Shown here: piece after piece, positions 17,110-26,612 of the stretch | Layout: each line of letters opens with the position of its first letter | Numbering within the stretch: the stretch's first letter is position 1 | NCBI GenBank assembly: GCA_021803035.1 | Contig: JAJZME010000053.1 | Coordinates: 1 to 61,673 of the forward strand | Origin: Acidobacteriota bacterium | Lineage (GTDB): Bacteria; Acidobacteriota; Terriglobia; Terriglobales; Acidobacteriaceae | DNA length: 61,673 nt | Direction of reading: 5' to 3' | Notes under the pieces: generated by a model | Seen by the model: the letters and a program-made list of their open reading frames with translations, nothing else | Databases searched by the model: none | Told to the model about the DNA's origin: nothing | Translations under genes and position numbers: made by a program

Positions 17110-20100
17110 ATGTTCAAGAGAATGGCGCAACTTCTAGTGGCGCTGGCTGTGTGCGTACTGGCCCTGCCGGTTTTCGCGCAGTCTGACCGGGCCACCATCA
17201 CCGGCACCGTGATGGACGCGTCGCAGGCCGTGTTGCCCGGGGTGCGAGTCGAGGTGACGAACACGGGGACCAATGCGACACGGGTAGCGACGACCGACAA
17301 TACCGGCTCCTACCGGATTGGCAACCTTCCGATTGGCAACTATACCGTCACGTTTACCATGAACGGCTTCAAGACTTACACTCAGACGGGCATTACGCTC
17401 CAGATCAGCCAGGTGGCGGCCATCAACGCCACGCTTCAGGTCGGCGGGACCACGCAGACGGTGGAGGTTACCGCCGCGGCTCCCATCCTTCAGACTGTGA
17501 ACACCGCCGTTTCGACCAACCTGAATAACCAGGCGGTCGAACAACTTCCCTTGAATGTGCAGGGCAGCCGGAATCTCTCCAACTTCATGTTTGCCTTTGT
17601 TCCGGGCGTCGAGGGCAACGACTACAGTTCGCACATCGACGGCAGCATGGCGATGACCAAGGAGGTGCTCATCGACGGCACCTCGGCCGTATCGCAACTG
17701 GGCGGCTACATCAGCGAATCGCAGCCGCCGATGGCCGCCGTGCAGGAATTTGAAGCCGATACCACCGGCATCAGCGCCGACGCGGGCCGCAGCGGCGGCG
17801 GCGTCTTCCGCTACGAATTAAAGTCGGGCACCAACAAAGTGCATGGTTCGGCGTTCGGCTTTCTGCACTCCACCAATCTGGACGCGCTGAGCGCGGCAAA
17901 CCACCTGGCGGCCGTCACCGACCCCAACAATGCAGCGGCATACCTGCGCAAGAGCGATTCGCTCTCCGACTGGGGCGGCGGCATAGGCGGACCGATCGTG
18001 AAGAACAAGCTCTTCTTCTATGCCGCGCTGGAGCGCTACATGCAGTCGATGTGGGCGCTCGGCCCCAACTCGCGCACTGTGCCCACCGACGCCATGATGG
18101 GTCTGAACTCGAACGGCAGCGTCGCTCAGTATGCCGACCTGAGCCCGATGCTTTCGCCGAACGTGCCGGTGATGACCTATGGCGGTACGCCGGCCTATGA
18201 CGACTGCGGCAATCCCATCTACATGGGCGCGATTGTGGACCCGGCCACGGCGGTCAACGGCAAGTTCGGCTGCGTGTTTGTGAATAACCATATTCCCACC
18301 AGCATGATCAGCCCCACGACAGCGAAGATTCTGCAGCTTTATCACCAGTACTACAAGCCGGAGACGTCTTTGATTCCAAACCAGGCGGGGCCGTCTTACA
18401 ATCCCGACCCGTGGTTCCACAATACGCAGAGCAGCATCAAGATCGACTACAACCTCAGCAACAAGCAGCACATCGCCGGATCGTATTATTACGACGACTA
18501 TCCGCGCATCAACGCCGATCAGGGCGGCGTATGGTCGCCCACAGCGCAGTATGGTGGGCCGATGGCCAACTCCTACTGGCACAACACGACGGCCGTGGGC
18601 GCGCGCCTGAGCGACACCTACATTTTTTCTCCCAAGCTGGTGAATACGGTCTATGCCACATTCAACCGCTTCCGCAATCCCAGCATCGCGGTCTCGCAGG
18701 CGGCCGGCTGGGACAAGTCGCTGGGCATCAACAACGGCGCAGGCAACTTCCCGCTGATCGTCTTCAGCAGCGGCATGTACACCAACGGCGGCAATTATCA
18801 GAACGGCTGGGGCTTTTCTCCGATGGGCAGCCAGTTCAACGACTTTTACGCCGGCAACACCTACATCTACGACGACCAGGTGGTCTGGACCCACGGACGG
18901 CACAATATCAAGCTGGGCGTGGAATTCCGGGCGATGCAGTTCAACAGCCACCCGGATACGGGAACCTTCAACAACATCACCTTCGATCCGACCTCGACGG
19001 CGCCAGCATGGTATGACTTCAACGCCTACAACATGGTCGGCAACGCCTTCGCCAGCTTCCTGCTGGGCGACGTCTACCAGGCTACCTTAATGCCCAACGA
19101 TCCGCAGTATGGCCGCCGCAAGGCCTTCTCCTGGTACGCAATCGATGAGTTCAAGGTGGGACCGCGCCTGACGATGAACATCAGCCTGCGCTGGGACTAC
19201 AACAATCCCTACAAGGAGAAGTACGGTCACTGGTCCAGCTTCGTGCTCAATGCGAAGAATCCGGTTACCGGCGAGATGGGCGAGTATCAGTACCTGACCA
19301 GCGGCAGCCAGTCCTTCGAGACGCGCCAGGATTGGTTCAACTACGCCCCGCACATCGGCGCCGCGTACATGATCACCAACAAGACCGTAGTCCGCGGCAA
19401 CTTCAGCATCTTCTATACGCCGCTCAACATGAACACCTGGGGCGGCATTCCGTACCAGCAGACCGGCAATCCCGGTTTCTACCAGCACAGCGTCCAACAG
19501 AACTTCAACTGGGATAACGGATATCACCCGGTGCTGTCGCAGGTGAAGACGCCTGACTACACCCAGTGGGGCGTGGTCAGCATCGATCCACGCTCGCTGA
19601 CGCCGGGCAACACCCAGCAATACAACATCGACGTGCAGCGCGAGCTGGATTCCGCCACCCGGGTAGACGTGAACTGGATTCAGAGCCACAGCTACCATCT
19701 GCAAAGCGGAACGCTGCTCACCAACCAGCCCACCGTGGCCAACATGCAGAGGTACATCCAGAACGGTGGCTTGAACAACATTCAGGCGTCGTTTCCTGCC
19801 TCCTATCTTGCCAATCCTTACTGGGGCTATGGAGGGCCGGGCTGGCAGGGCATTACGCCTTATCCGCAAGTCGCGGTGTCCTATGGCCCGCTGTTCAGCG
19901 TCGGTGCGCCGTTGGGCAACTCCGACTACAAGAGCCTGCAGTTCAGCGTCGTTCGGCGTGCTGCGAATGGGCTCTCGTTGCAGGGCAGCTATGCCTGGTC
20001 GCGCGCCCACGGCGACGTGGACAGCAACTTCCAGGAACTATGGGGAACAGGCAGCCTGCAGAACATCTACGACCTGCAAAACGAGAGAAAGAACATTGCG

Positions 20101-20664
20101 TCGTTCGATATGACGCACATTGTCAAGGGCTACATCATCTATAACCTGCCCTTTGGCCAGGGACAGGCGCTGATGGGCGGCGTCGGCTCCGGGGTCAACT
20201 ACTTTGTGAGCGGTTGGAGCCTCGACGGCGACTTCCACTACAACACCGGCACGCCGATCTCGATTCACTCCACGAACTCGTATCCGGGATTCAACTCCGT
20301 ATATGTGGACCTGGCTCCGGGCTGCAAGTTGAGCAGTGGCGGCCGCCATCTCTACCAGAGCTGGCTGAACAAGAGCTGTTTCCAGAACCCGGCACCGGGA
20401 CAACTGGGCACAGCCGGCAACTTCCTCTCGCAATTGCGGAATCCCGGACTGGCCACCGAAGACGTGGGTCTGCACAAGGCCGTGGCGATGGGGCCAGACC
20501 GGAACTATAACCTGACGCTCCGCCTGGAGTTCTTCAATGTGTTCAACCGCAACCAGCTTGCGGGTCCGGACACGAACCTGGCGGATCCCAACTTCGGTAA
20601 GGTTCTCAACTATGGAGGGTTGGGCGGACGTGTCGGCCAGTTTGGCGCGCGACTGACCTTCTAA
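17110..20664 (+). CDS. Oar-like TonB-dependent receptor, probable beta-glucan oligosaccharide importer
   Basis: Predicted 1184-residue outer-membrane receptor. The ATG at 17110 follows GGAGG and opens a clear signal peptide (MFKRMAQLLVALAVCVLALP, then VFAQS). Residues about 26-110 form the carboxypeptidase-regulatory-like domain (ITGTVMDASQAVLPGVRVEV), followed by a plug-like region (LPLNVQGSRNLSNFMFAFVP, SGGGVFRYELKSGTN) and a barrel that ends GQFGARLTF with a terminal Phe. It lies between the GH16-type sensor gene and two secreted GH16 enzymes. Import of laminari-oligosaccharides or related beta-glucans is therefore the natural hypothesis; the receptor sequence alone does not identify its ligand. 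Confidence 0.9.
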   Translation: MFKRMAQLLVALAVCVLALPVFAQSDRATITGTVMDASQAVLPGVRVEVTNTGTNATRVATTDNTGSYRIGNLPIGNYTVTFTMNGFKTYTQTGITLQISQVAAINATLQVGGTTQTVEVTAAAPILQTVNTAVSTNLNNQAVEQLPLNVQGSRNLSNFMFAFVPGVEGNDYSSHIDGSMAMTKEVLIDGTSAVSQLGGYISESQPPMAAVQEFEADTTGISADAGRSGGGVFRYELKSGTNKVHGSAFGFLHSTNLDALSAANHLAAVTDPNNAAAYLRKSDSLSDWGGGIGGPIVKNKLFFYAALERYMQSMWALGPNSRTVPTDAMMGLNSNGSVAQYADLSPMLSPNVPVMTYGGTPAYDDCGNPIYMGAIVDPATAVNGKFGCVFVNNHIPTSMISPTTAKILQLYHQYYKPETSLIPNQAGPSYNPDPWFHNTQSSIKIDYNLSNKQHIAGSYYYDDYPRINADQGGVWSPTAQYGGPMANSYWHNTTAVGARLSDTYIFSPKLVNTVYATFNRFRNPSIAVSQAAGWDKSLGINNGAGNFPLIVFSSGMYTNGGNYQNGWGFSPMGSQFNDFYAGNTYIYDDQVVWTHGRHNIKLGVEFRAMQFNSHPDTGTFNNITFDPTSTAPAWYDFNAYNMVGNAFASFLLGDVYQATLMPNDPQYGRRKAFSWYAIDEFKVGPRLTMNISLRWDYNNPYKEKYGHWSSFVLNAKNPVTGEMGEYQYLTSGSQSFETRQDWFNYAPHIGAAYMITNKTVVRGNFSIFYTPLNMNTWGGIPYQQTGNPGFYQHSVQQNFNWDNGYHPVLSQVKTPDYTQWGVVSIDPRSLTPGNTQQYNIDVQRELDSATRVDVNWIQSHSYHLQSGTLLTNQPTVANMQRYIQNGGLNNIQASFPASYLANPYWGYGGPGWQGITPYPQVAVSYGPLFSVGAPLGNSDYKSLQFSVVRRAANGLSLQGSYAWSRAHGDVDSNFQELWGTGSLQNIYDLQNERKNIASFDMTHIVKGYIIYNLPFGQGQALMGGVGSGVNYFVSGWSLDGDFHYNTGTPISIHSTNSYPGFNSVYVDLAPGCKLSSGGRHLYQSWLNKSCFQNPAPGQLGTAGNFLSQLRNPGLATEDVGLHKAVAMGPDRNYNLTLRLEFFNVFNRNQLAGPDTNLADPNFGKVLNYGGLGGRVGQFGARLTF

Positions 20665-20798
20665 GCGCCGTTCCCGCAGGACTTCGGGCAGCCGTGCTCC
20701 GGCTGCCCGGGGCCTCGATACACATTCGTTCCGCCCGCAGCCTTGTTCCAAAGCGTCCGGACGATCCGATATCGGCTTATTCGGAGGGGAATGACTCC

Positions 20799-21929
20799 AT
20801 GGTTCAGATCTTTTCATTGCGTATTTTGTCTTCACTCGTAGCCGGCAGCCTATTTTTCGTCGGCTGCGGCGGAGGCGGCAGCGGTACGACAACGCCAGAT
20901 TCCGGCCAGCCGGCAGCAACGCCCGTCACCTTCGTAGCAGACGCGCAAAACGGCGCCAAGATCGTGACGCTCACGACGAGCACCGCGGGCGCCGCCATCC
21001 ACTACACGCTCGATGGGTCCACACCCAGCAGCTCATCGCCGGTTTACGAAGCACCATTTCTGGTGGCGTCAAACCTGACGGTGAAGGCCATTGCTACGGC
21101 GCCTGGCGACACGGCCAGTAGCGTCGCAAGCTGGTCATTTACGCCGAACATTCCATCGGGAACGCTGGTCTGGTCTGACGAATTCAACAACACCTCCGGC
21201 GCCAACGCCCAGCCTGATCCCAAGGTGTGGACCTACGACACCGGCGCGGGCGGCTGGGGCAACAGCGAGCTGGAAACTTACTGTGGCTGGAATTCGTCGG
21301 TTTCACCGTGCAATTCATCGAGTCCCAATGCCTATGTGGGCACAGACGGCTATCTGCACATTGTTGCGCAGCAGCCCTCCCCCGGCGTGTACACCTCGGC
21401 GCGGCTTAAAACGCAGGGGCTTTTCAGCTTGCAGTACGGCCGCATCGAGGTGCGCGCCCAGGTTCCCGAGGAACAAGGACTGTGGCCCGCGATCTGGTTG
21501 CTGGGCAACAACATCTCGACCGTCAACTGGCCGGCCTGCGGCGAGATGGACGTGCTGGAGCGCGTGAATGCCGCTGCCACGCCGGACTGGAACGAAGGCT
21601 CGATCCACGGAACCGGCTTTACGGGCACGAACCTGGGAACGGTTTACAACTTCAGCAGCGGGCAGACCGCCGCAGGCTGGCATACCTACGGCATGATCTG
21701 GAACAAGGGCAGCGTGTCGTATTACGTCGACGATCCTGCCACGCCCTACGTCACTTACACCGCGTCCAGCCTGGCAGGACTCAGCGGCGCAGTGTGGCCG
21801 TTCGACGCTGGAGGCAACTTTATTCTGATCAACCTTGCCGTAGGCGGGACATGGCCGGGAAGCCCAGATGCAAGTACTACCTTCCCTGCTCAGATGCTCG
21901 TGGATTATGTGCGGATTTACACCAACTAA
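20799..21929 (+). CDS. GH16 beta-glucanase lipoprotein
   Basis: Predicted 376-residue lipoprotein. The start at 20799 follows GGAGGGG and yields a signal peptide with lipobox FVGC, followed by a Gly-rich linker. Residues about 45-115 resemble the chitobiase/hexosaminidase C-terminal beta-sandwich (AAIHYTLDGSTPSSSSPVYE). The rest is a GH16 catalytic domain, with WSDEFNN and the intact signature E249-M-D251-V-L-E254 in GEMDVLERV. This family hydrolyses beta-1,3 or beta-1,3/1,4 glucans with retention. The enzyme would be anchored in the outer membrane next to the receptor encoded 134 bp upstream. It is 50 bp from a second GH16 gene, consistent with one transcript. Confidence 0.9.
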   Translation: MVQIFSLRILSSLVAGSLFFVGCGGGGSGTTTPDSGQPAATPVTFVADAQNGAKIVTLTTSTAGAAIHYTLDGSTPSSSSPVYEAPFLVASNLTVKAIATAPGDTASSVASWSFTPNIPSGTLVWSDEFNNTSGANAQPDPKVWTYDTGAGGWGNSELETYCGWNSSVSPCNSSSPNAYVGTDGYLHIVAQQPSPGVYTSARLKTQGLFSLQYGRIEVRAQVPEEQGLWPAIWLLGNNISTVNWPACGEMDVLERVNAAATPDWNEGSIHGTGFTGTNLGTVYNFSSGQTAAGWHTYGMIWNKGSVSYYVDDPATPYVTYTASSLAGLSGAVWPFDAGGNFILINLAVGGTWPGSPDASTTFPAQMLVDYVRIYTN

Positions 21930-21979
21930 GGCGCCTGGACGCCACTCCCCAGGGCTGCGGGGGATAAGAGGGATAAGCG

Positions 21980-22912
21980 ATGTTGCGATTCAAATATTAC
22001 GTTGCAGGCCTGGCACTGCCATTGGCGGCCGCACTGTGCCTGCCGGTGTCAGTCTGCCAGACTACGAGTACAAACACCGCGCGAAAAGCGGATCACGCTT
22101 CAACAGGCGGTACGCTGATTTGGAGCGACGAGTTCAATGGCCCGAACGGGAGCATGCCCGACCCGAAGAAATGGGTTGTCGTCAATAACGGCTCGGGCTA
22201 CGGCAATCGCGAACTGGAGTACTACACCGACCGGCCCCTGAATCTGCACGAAGAAAACGGGAACCTCATCATCACGGCGCGCAAGGAAACATTCACAGGA
22301 AAAGACGGGCGGACGCGCGCATACACCTCCGCGCGCATCGAGACGCAGGGCCGCTTCGACGTGCAGTACGGCCGCATCGAAGCACGCATCAAGGTGCCCA
22401 GCGGCAGAGGCTTCTGGCCGGCCTTCTGGCTGCTGGGCAGCGACATTGGCCGGATCGGATGGCCGGCGTGCGGCGAGATCGACATTATGGAAAATGTCGG
22501 CTTCGAACCGTCCACCGTGCATGGCAGTCTGCATGGTCCTGGCTATTCCGGTTCCAACCCGCTGACTGGAGCCTATTCGCTGCCCAATCAGGCCCGCTTT
22601 AGCGACGGCTTTCATATCTTCGCCGTCGAATGGGAGCCAAAGGAGATTCGCTTCTACGTGGACGGCCATCTTTACGAGACCCAAAAAGCGGGCGATCAGC
22701 CGGCAGGGAAGCGCTGGGCCTTCGACCATCCTTTCTACATCGTGCTGAACCTGGCGGTGGGTGGTTACTGGCCGGGCAATCCGGACGCGACAACGCACTT
22801 TCCGTCCAGCATGTTGGTGGACTACGTGCGCGTCTACCGCCTCAGCGGGCATATTGCCGCAACCGCTGCTCACGGCACGGCAGTGGGCCAATCATCTCAA
22901 GGGGTGAATTAA
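21980..22912 (+). CDS. Secreted GH16 endo-beta-1,3-glucanase (laminarinase-type)
   Basis: Predicted 310-residue secreted enzyme with signal peptide MLRFKYYVAGLALPLAAALC (cleavage about residue 26). The GH16 fold spans about residues 43-290: WSDEFNGPNG, NRELEYYTD, FDVQYGRIEARIKVPSGRG and the intact catalytic signature E166-I-D168-I-M-E171. The pattern WPACGEIDIMENVG followed by HGPGYSG is characteristic of laminarinase-like (GH16_3) members. It differs from the preceding lipoprotein in lacking an accessory domain and a lipobox, so it is probably periplasmic or released. It completes the beta-glucan locus with the sensor, receptor and lipoprotein upstream. Confidence 0.92.
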   Translation: MLRFKYYVAGLALPLAAALCLPVSVCQTTSTNTARKADHASTGGTLIWSDEFNGPNGSMPDPKKWVVVNNGSGYGNRELEYYTDRPLNLHEENGNLIITARKETFTGKDGRTRAYTSARIETQGRFDVQYGRIEARIKVPSGRGFWPAFWLLGSDIGRIGWPACGEIDIMENVGFEPSTVHGSLHGPGYSGSNPLTGAYSLPNQARFSDGFHIFAVEWEPKEIRFYVDGHLYETQKAGDQPAGKRWAFDHPFYIVLNLAVGGYWPGNPDATTHFPSSMLVDYVRVYRLSGHIAATAAHGTAVGQSSQGVN

Positions 22913-23363
22913 ACCTTGGTGATCACCCCAAACGGCCATCGATGATCCAGTGAAATGGGGCCATAGGGAGACAGCCGGCGGGTATCTCCGCGGCGCTTCC
23001 GAGCGGTTAGCACCAACCCGGATGACCGCAACCGTCACCGGGCTGGGCCTGCCGCTGGCGCCAGGCACCGATGCCCAGCCGGGAAATCGAAGATCCGATG
23101 GCCATCATCATCCTGAGCGGACTGCTGACGTCAGCGGTGTTGAATCCGCTCGTGCTGCCCACGCGTTCGCCGAGTTGCGGGCGCTTTGCGGCAATCGCCG
23201 CTTCAGCGGACAAGGCATGAGCTTTGGACCGATGTGTGCAAGAGAATGGGTTAGGTAACGCCGTCTTTCTCCGATATCCTCGAAGCAGAAGATAATCCTG
23301 AGTCCCGGCCCGCGCTTCTCACTGCCCGGCTACAGTACAGTGGACCTTTGAGGAGATTGGAGA
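22913..23363. other. Intergenic region, no gene recognised
   Basis: No coding region is supported. The 3' part carries a Shine-Dalgarno region (GAGGAGATTGGAG) for the phosphatase gene. I see no convincing promoter hexamers or terminator hairpin. Confidence 0.4.
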
Positions 23364-24344
23364 ATGAGCGCACGCAAGTATCCGCTTGCCATCGCCGCCT
23401 TTGCATTCTTCTGCATTTGCGCCTTACCGGCGTATGCACAGAGTACGACGAACCAGCAGCAGGTTTCCACGAAGCACACAGTGGGCGTGCGGGCGCATGA
23501 TCAGGTTCCAACTCCGGCCCCGAAGAATGCGTTGCCATCGAGCCGCACTCCCATTTGCGGTATTACGCACCTGGGCCGTTGCCTGCGTGATCTCGGCGAC
23601 GATGAAAAGGGCGTTTTCACAAGCCCCTTTCGCCTTCATCCAGAAGATGCCGATTGGCTGATGCCTCTGGGCGCTGCCACCGGACTGGCTTTCGCCTATG
23701 ATGCCGATGCCTCCAAAGCAGCAGGCGTGGATCCGAACCGCACCAAGATTGCCAACAACATTGCCAACTTCGGCTCGTACTATGCTACCGGCGCTGAAGG
23801 TGCGGGGCTCTATTTTCTTGGCCTGGCAAACCGGAACGCGAAACTGGCCGAAACGGGGCGCCTGGGCGTAGAGGCCATGCTTGCCTCTGGAACGGTGGCT
23901 GCGGTGCTCAAGATGGCCACCAATCGCCAACGGCCGCTGCAGGGGAATGGGCAGGGCAACTTTTGGGCTGACGGCACTGCCCACTGGGAGTTTGATTCGT
24001 CGTTTCCCTCCGATCATGCCACGGCCAGCATGGCTCTTGCCCGCGTTGTGTCCGGAGAGTATCCGCACTGGTACGTCATGCTGCCCGCCTACGGCTTCGC
24101 TGAATCGGTGAGCATTTCCCGCCTTCTCGCCAACCAGCATTTCCCGTCAGATGTGCTTGTGGGCCAGGCAATTGGATTTCTTACAGGCGGCTATGTTCTG
24201 CGCCATCATGCTTTGCATTGTTGCGGGGGGGCACAAACGCTTTCGAGCAAAGTGATCGGTTCGCTTGATCCCATCGCTGATCCGCGCACGCATCTGGTAG
24301 GAATGTCGATGGAGATCCCGCTGAGCCGTTGGCAGCTTCGCTGA
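23364..24344 (+). CDS. PAP2-superfamily phosphatase, exported
   Basis: Predicted 326-residue protein with signal peptide MSARKYPLAIAAFAFFCICA (cleavage at AYAQ). All three PAP2 phosphatase motifs are present in order: K-x6-RP (KMATNRQRP), PSxH (FPSDHATAS) and SR-x5-H (SRLLANQHFPSDV). This family removes phosphate from lipid phosphates such as phosphatidic acid or undecaprenyl pyrophosphate at the outer face of the membrane. The N-terminal 90 residues before the core are polar and contain Cys pairs (PICGITHLGRCL). The start ATG follows GGAGATTGGAG. It stands alone on the plus strand, 93 bp ahead of an SRPBCC-like gene. The specific substrate is unknown. Confidence 0.88.
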   Translation: MSARKYPLAIAAFAFFCICALPAYAQSTTNQQQVSTKHTVGVRAHDQVPTPAPKNALPSSRTPICGITHLGRCLRDLGDDEKGVFTSPFRLHPEDADWLMPLGAATGLAFAYDADASKAAGVDPNRTKIANNIANFGSYYATGAEGAGLYFLGLANRNAKLAETGRLGVEAMLASGTVAAVLKMATNRQRPLQGNGQGNFWADGTAHWEFDSSFPSDHATASMALARVVSGEYPHWYVMLPAYGFAESVSISRLLANQHFPSDVLVGQAIGFLTGGYVLRHHALHCCGGAQTLSSKVIGSLDPIADPRTHLVGMSMEIPLSRWQLR

Positions 24345-24437
24345 CCTGTGAATGGTGTCCAAATGATGGAAGAACGTGATCGGTCCTTTCGGTGGCGAGC
24401 AGGGAACGGCAAATTATCCGATTGAAGGTGTTGTGCA

Positions 24438-25403
24438 ATGGACGGCAGATGGATGGTTCGCAGTGATGCACGTAGCGCACGATGCGCGGCTCTTGATGGC
24501 GATCGAGGGCGGCTTTGCCACGCCACCCGCGTACCTTTGCTTCAACCATTACGAGGAATTGCCGCGAGTCTGCTGGTTTGCTTTGTCTGCATGGGTGTTT
24601 TGCTTTGTGCGCCCAGCCGGCTCTGCGCAGCAGAACTGCAACCGGAGACGATTCAAGCGTTTGACCAGTATGTCCAGCAGGCAGAACTCCGCATGAATGG
24701 CGAGATCAAGCCGGGCGGTTCGTTTCTTTGGGTGGATAGCCTTCCCAAAGCGGACCGGGCAGCCGCCTACGCGCGTCTCCGTAATGGAGCAGTTCTGGTT
24801 CGTTCGTTGGCTGCCGGCCTGGATGTACCCGGCGGCATGATTCACGACTGGGTTGGAGTGGTATTCATTCCGAATGTAACCATCGAGGAAGCTCTGGCGC
24901 AAGTCCAGAACTACAACGCCTATGCTCGAATCTACCCTGCCGAGATTACGCGCTCGAAGATTCTCGAGCACCACGGCAATCATTTCAAGGTTTCTCTCTG
25001 GCTTGAAAAGAAGAGCTTTGTTACCATCGTTCTCCATGTAGTGGAGGACGTGCAGTATTTCCAGCTGGATCCGTCGCGAGTGTACGGTTGCTCCCACAGT
25101 ATTTCTATTGCCGAAGTTGAGAATCCGGGAACGCCGCAGCAATATGCAGATCCTCCCGGCACGGGGCACGGATACTTGTGGAGACTCAACGACTATCGCC
25201 GCTTCCGGCAAACCCCTGCCGGCGTCTATATGCAGTTTGAAGTCATTGCTCTTACCCGCAGCATTCCCTGGGGGCTGGAATGGCTGATCAAGCCCTTTGT
25301 GGCAAAGATCCCCCGAGAATCCCTTCTGTATACGCTCACTCGTGCACGTGCTTCCATCGAAAGCGCAGCAAAGTTGCCTGTCACGGCTGAGAATGGCCGC
25401 TGA
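24438..25403 (+). CDS. Secreted protein of the SRPBCC/polyketide-cyclase-like type
   Basis: Predicted protein of up to 321 residues. A hydrophobic segment at about residues 42-62 (IAASLLVCFVCMGVLL) ends in PSRLCAAE, a plausible signal peptide. This suggests the true start may be the TTG at 24537 (residue 34), not the ATG at 24438. The mature part has alternating beta and helical stretches (VPGGMIHDWVGVVFIPNVT, FKVSLWLEKKSFVTIVLHVV, GVYMQFEVIALTRSIPWGLE) resembling START/SRPBCC lipid-binding proteins that recur in acidobacteria. Function is unknown. It follows a PAP2 phosphatase, and both are exported, so an envelope-lipid role is possible but unsupported by residues. Confidence 0.6.
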   Translation: MDGRWMVRSDARSARCAALDGDRGRLCHATRVPLLQPLRGIAASLLVCFVCMGVLLCAPSRLCAAELQPETIQAFDQYVQQAELRMNGEIKPGGSFLWVDSLPKADRAAAYARLRNGAVLVRSLAAGLDVPGGMIHDWVGVVFIPNVTIEEALAQVQNYNAYARIYPAEITRSKILEHHGNHFKVSLWLEKKSFVTIVLHVVEDVQYFQLDPSRVYGCSHSISIAEVENPGTPQQYADPPGTGHGYLWRLNDYRRFRQTPAGVYMQFEVIALTRSIPWGLEWLIKPFVAKIPRESLLYTLTRARASIESAAKLPVTAENGR

Positions 25404-25622
25404 GAAGATGAGAGAAAGACCCCGCCAAGGCTGCTTCCGCCGCTCGGCTCGTGAAATTGAACGGGCCAGGGCCGCGCGAAACCGCCCTTCCGGCGGCATC
25501 GCGCAGATCCCATGACGCTGGCTGGCTGCAGGTTACAGAGTTCGCGGCAGCCGGCGTTTCAATCGATGGAGCGCGCATGGTTGATTCCGCGCGGTTGTTT
25601 CCGGTCAGGTGCCGGCAGGCAA

Positions 25623-26213
25623 TTACTTGTGGTCAAGCTGCCGCACGATCGCCAACGCCTTCTGCACATGCTCAGGCGGCGTTAAATGATCCGCCTGGGT
25701 AGAAAATTCCGCGACGATCTTGTCATCTTTGTTGACCACGAAGGTGGTGCGCGCAAAAAAGCCGTGGTGAATGACGACACCGCGCACATCTTTCATGCCA
25801 GGCCTGGCGGGGAAGGTCTTTACACCGTAGGAAACGCCGATCTTGCCGTTGGGATCGGAAGCGACGGGGAAACGGCCCGCGCAGTACTTGGGATCAGCGG
25901 AGAACTGCTTGAGGCGCGCGATGCTGTCTTGCGAGACGCCAATGATACTGGCGCCAGCCGCAGTGAATTTGTTCTTCTCCTGGGAGAAGGTGTGGGCTTC
26001 GAGATCGCAGCCGCTGGTGAAGGCGGATGGGAAGAAATAGACGACCACGGGGCCCTTTTTCAACGCGGCCCGCAGCGAGAAATGGAATTGCTTGCCCGCC
26101 AGGGAGGCGGGGGCAGAGAACTCGGGCGCGCGGTCGCCTGGTTTGAGGGCAGCGAAGGCGGGTATGCAGAGTGCGGCAGAGATCGCCAGGCCGAAGAACA
26201 GATTTTTCTTCAT
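25623..26213 (-). CDS. Exported peroxiredoxin (AhpC/TSA, BCP-like)
   Basis: Predicted 196-residue protein with signal peptide MKKNLFFGLAISAALCIPAF (cleavage AFA-AL). The peroxidatic Cys sits in FFPSAFTSGCDLEAHTF, matching the P-x3-T/S-x2-C active-site pattern. A later Cys (KYCAGRF) may act as resolving Cys, as in atypical 2-Cys BCP-type enzymes. It would reduce peroxides in the periplasm using an exported thiol donor. The Ser before Gly-Cys (TSGC) is a common variant. It is monocistronic on the minus strand, 219 bp from the convergent plus-strand gene. Confidence 0.88.
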   Translation of the reverse strand: MKKNLFFGLAISAALCIPAFAALKPGDRAPEFSAPASLAGKQFHFSLRAALKKGPVVVYFFPSAFTSGCDLEAHTFSQEKNKFTAAGASIIGVSQDSIARLKQFSADPKYCAGRFPVASDPNGKIGVSYGVKTFPARPGMKDVRGVVIHHGFFARTTFVVNKDDKIVAEFSTQADHLTPPEHVQKALAIVRQLDHK

Positions 26214-26612
26214 GAGAATCCTCCCTGCGAGCTAAGACTCAATGGCGCGAGCGCGGCGCCTCAGCAGAAACGCCGTCAAGACCAGAGGATAGCAGAGCGG
26301 CGAGACATGTTGTTTGCGCGCTGGAGGCGCGGAGCGCGGAAAAGCCCCATCCCGATCCCCGAAGGCACCGCTTTTATAGCCCGGGATGCCGGCTTTTTGA
26401 GGAGCAAGCAGCTTCGCTGCGCGAATCGCGCTTGTTACATCATTCGACTGAGTATCGCCGGACGCGTCACAACCATCACAGTGCCTTGCCGCTTTCCACG
26501 GATTTCCGGTCATCCAGATGGCTCTTCAGTCGCGCCACTCGCGAGCGCCCGGCAAGAGCGCGGCAGATGACTTGAGCGGTTTGCGAAAGGCTGCGGTCAG
26601 CATTCGCCGCGG
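26214..26612. other. Intergenic region, no gene recognised
   Basis: No supported gene. A short weak stem AGCC...GGCT followed by TTTTT lies near 26378-26398 on the plus strand and could be a feeble terminator. The remainder is featureless GC-rich DNA containing the presumed promoter of the peroxiredoxin gene. Confidence 0.35.

Noticed and set aside
16695..17186. 163-codon frame in the gap before the second receptor
   Set aside because: Overlaps the receptor start in another frame, has no similarity or ribosome-binding site, and the composition is not protein-like.
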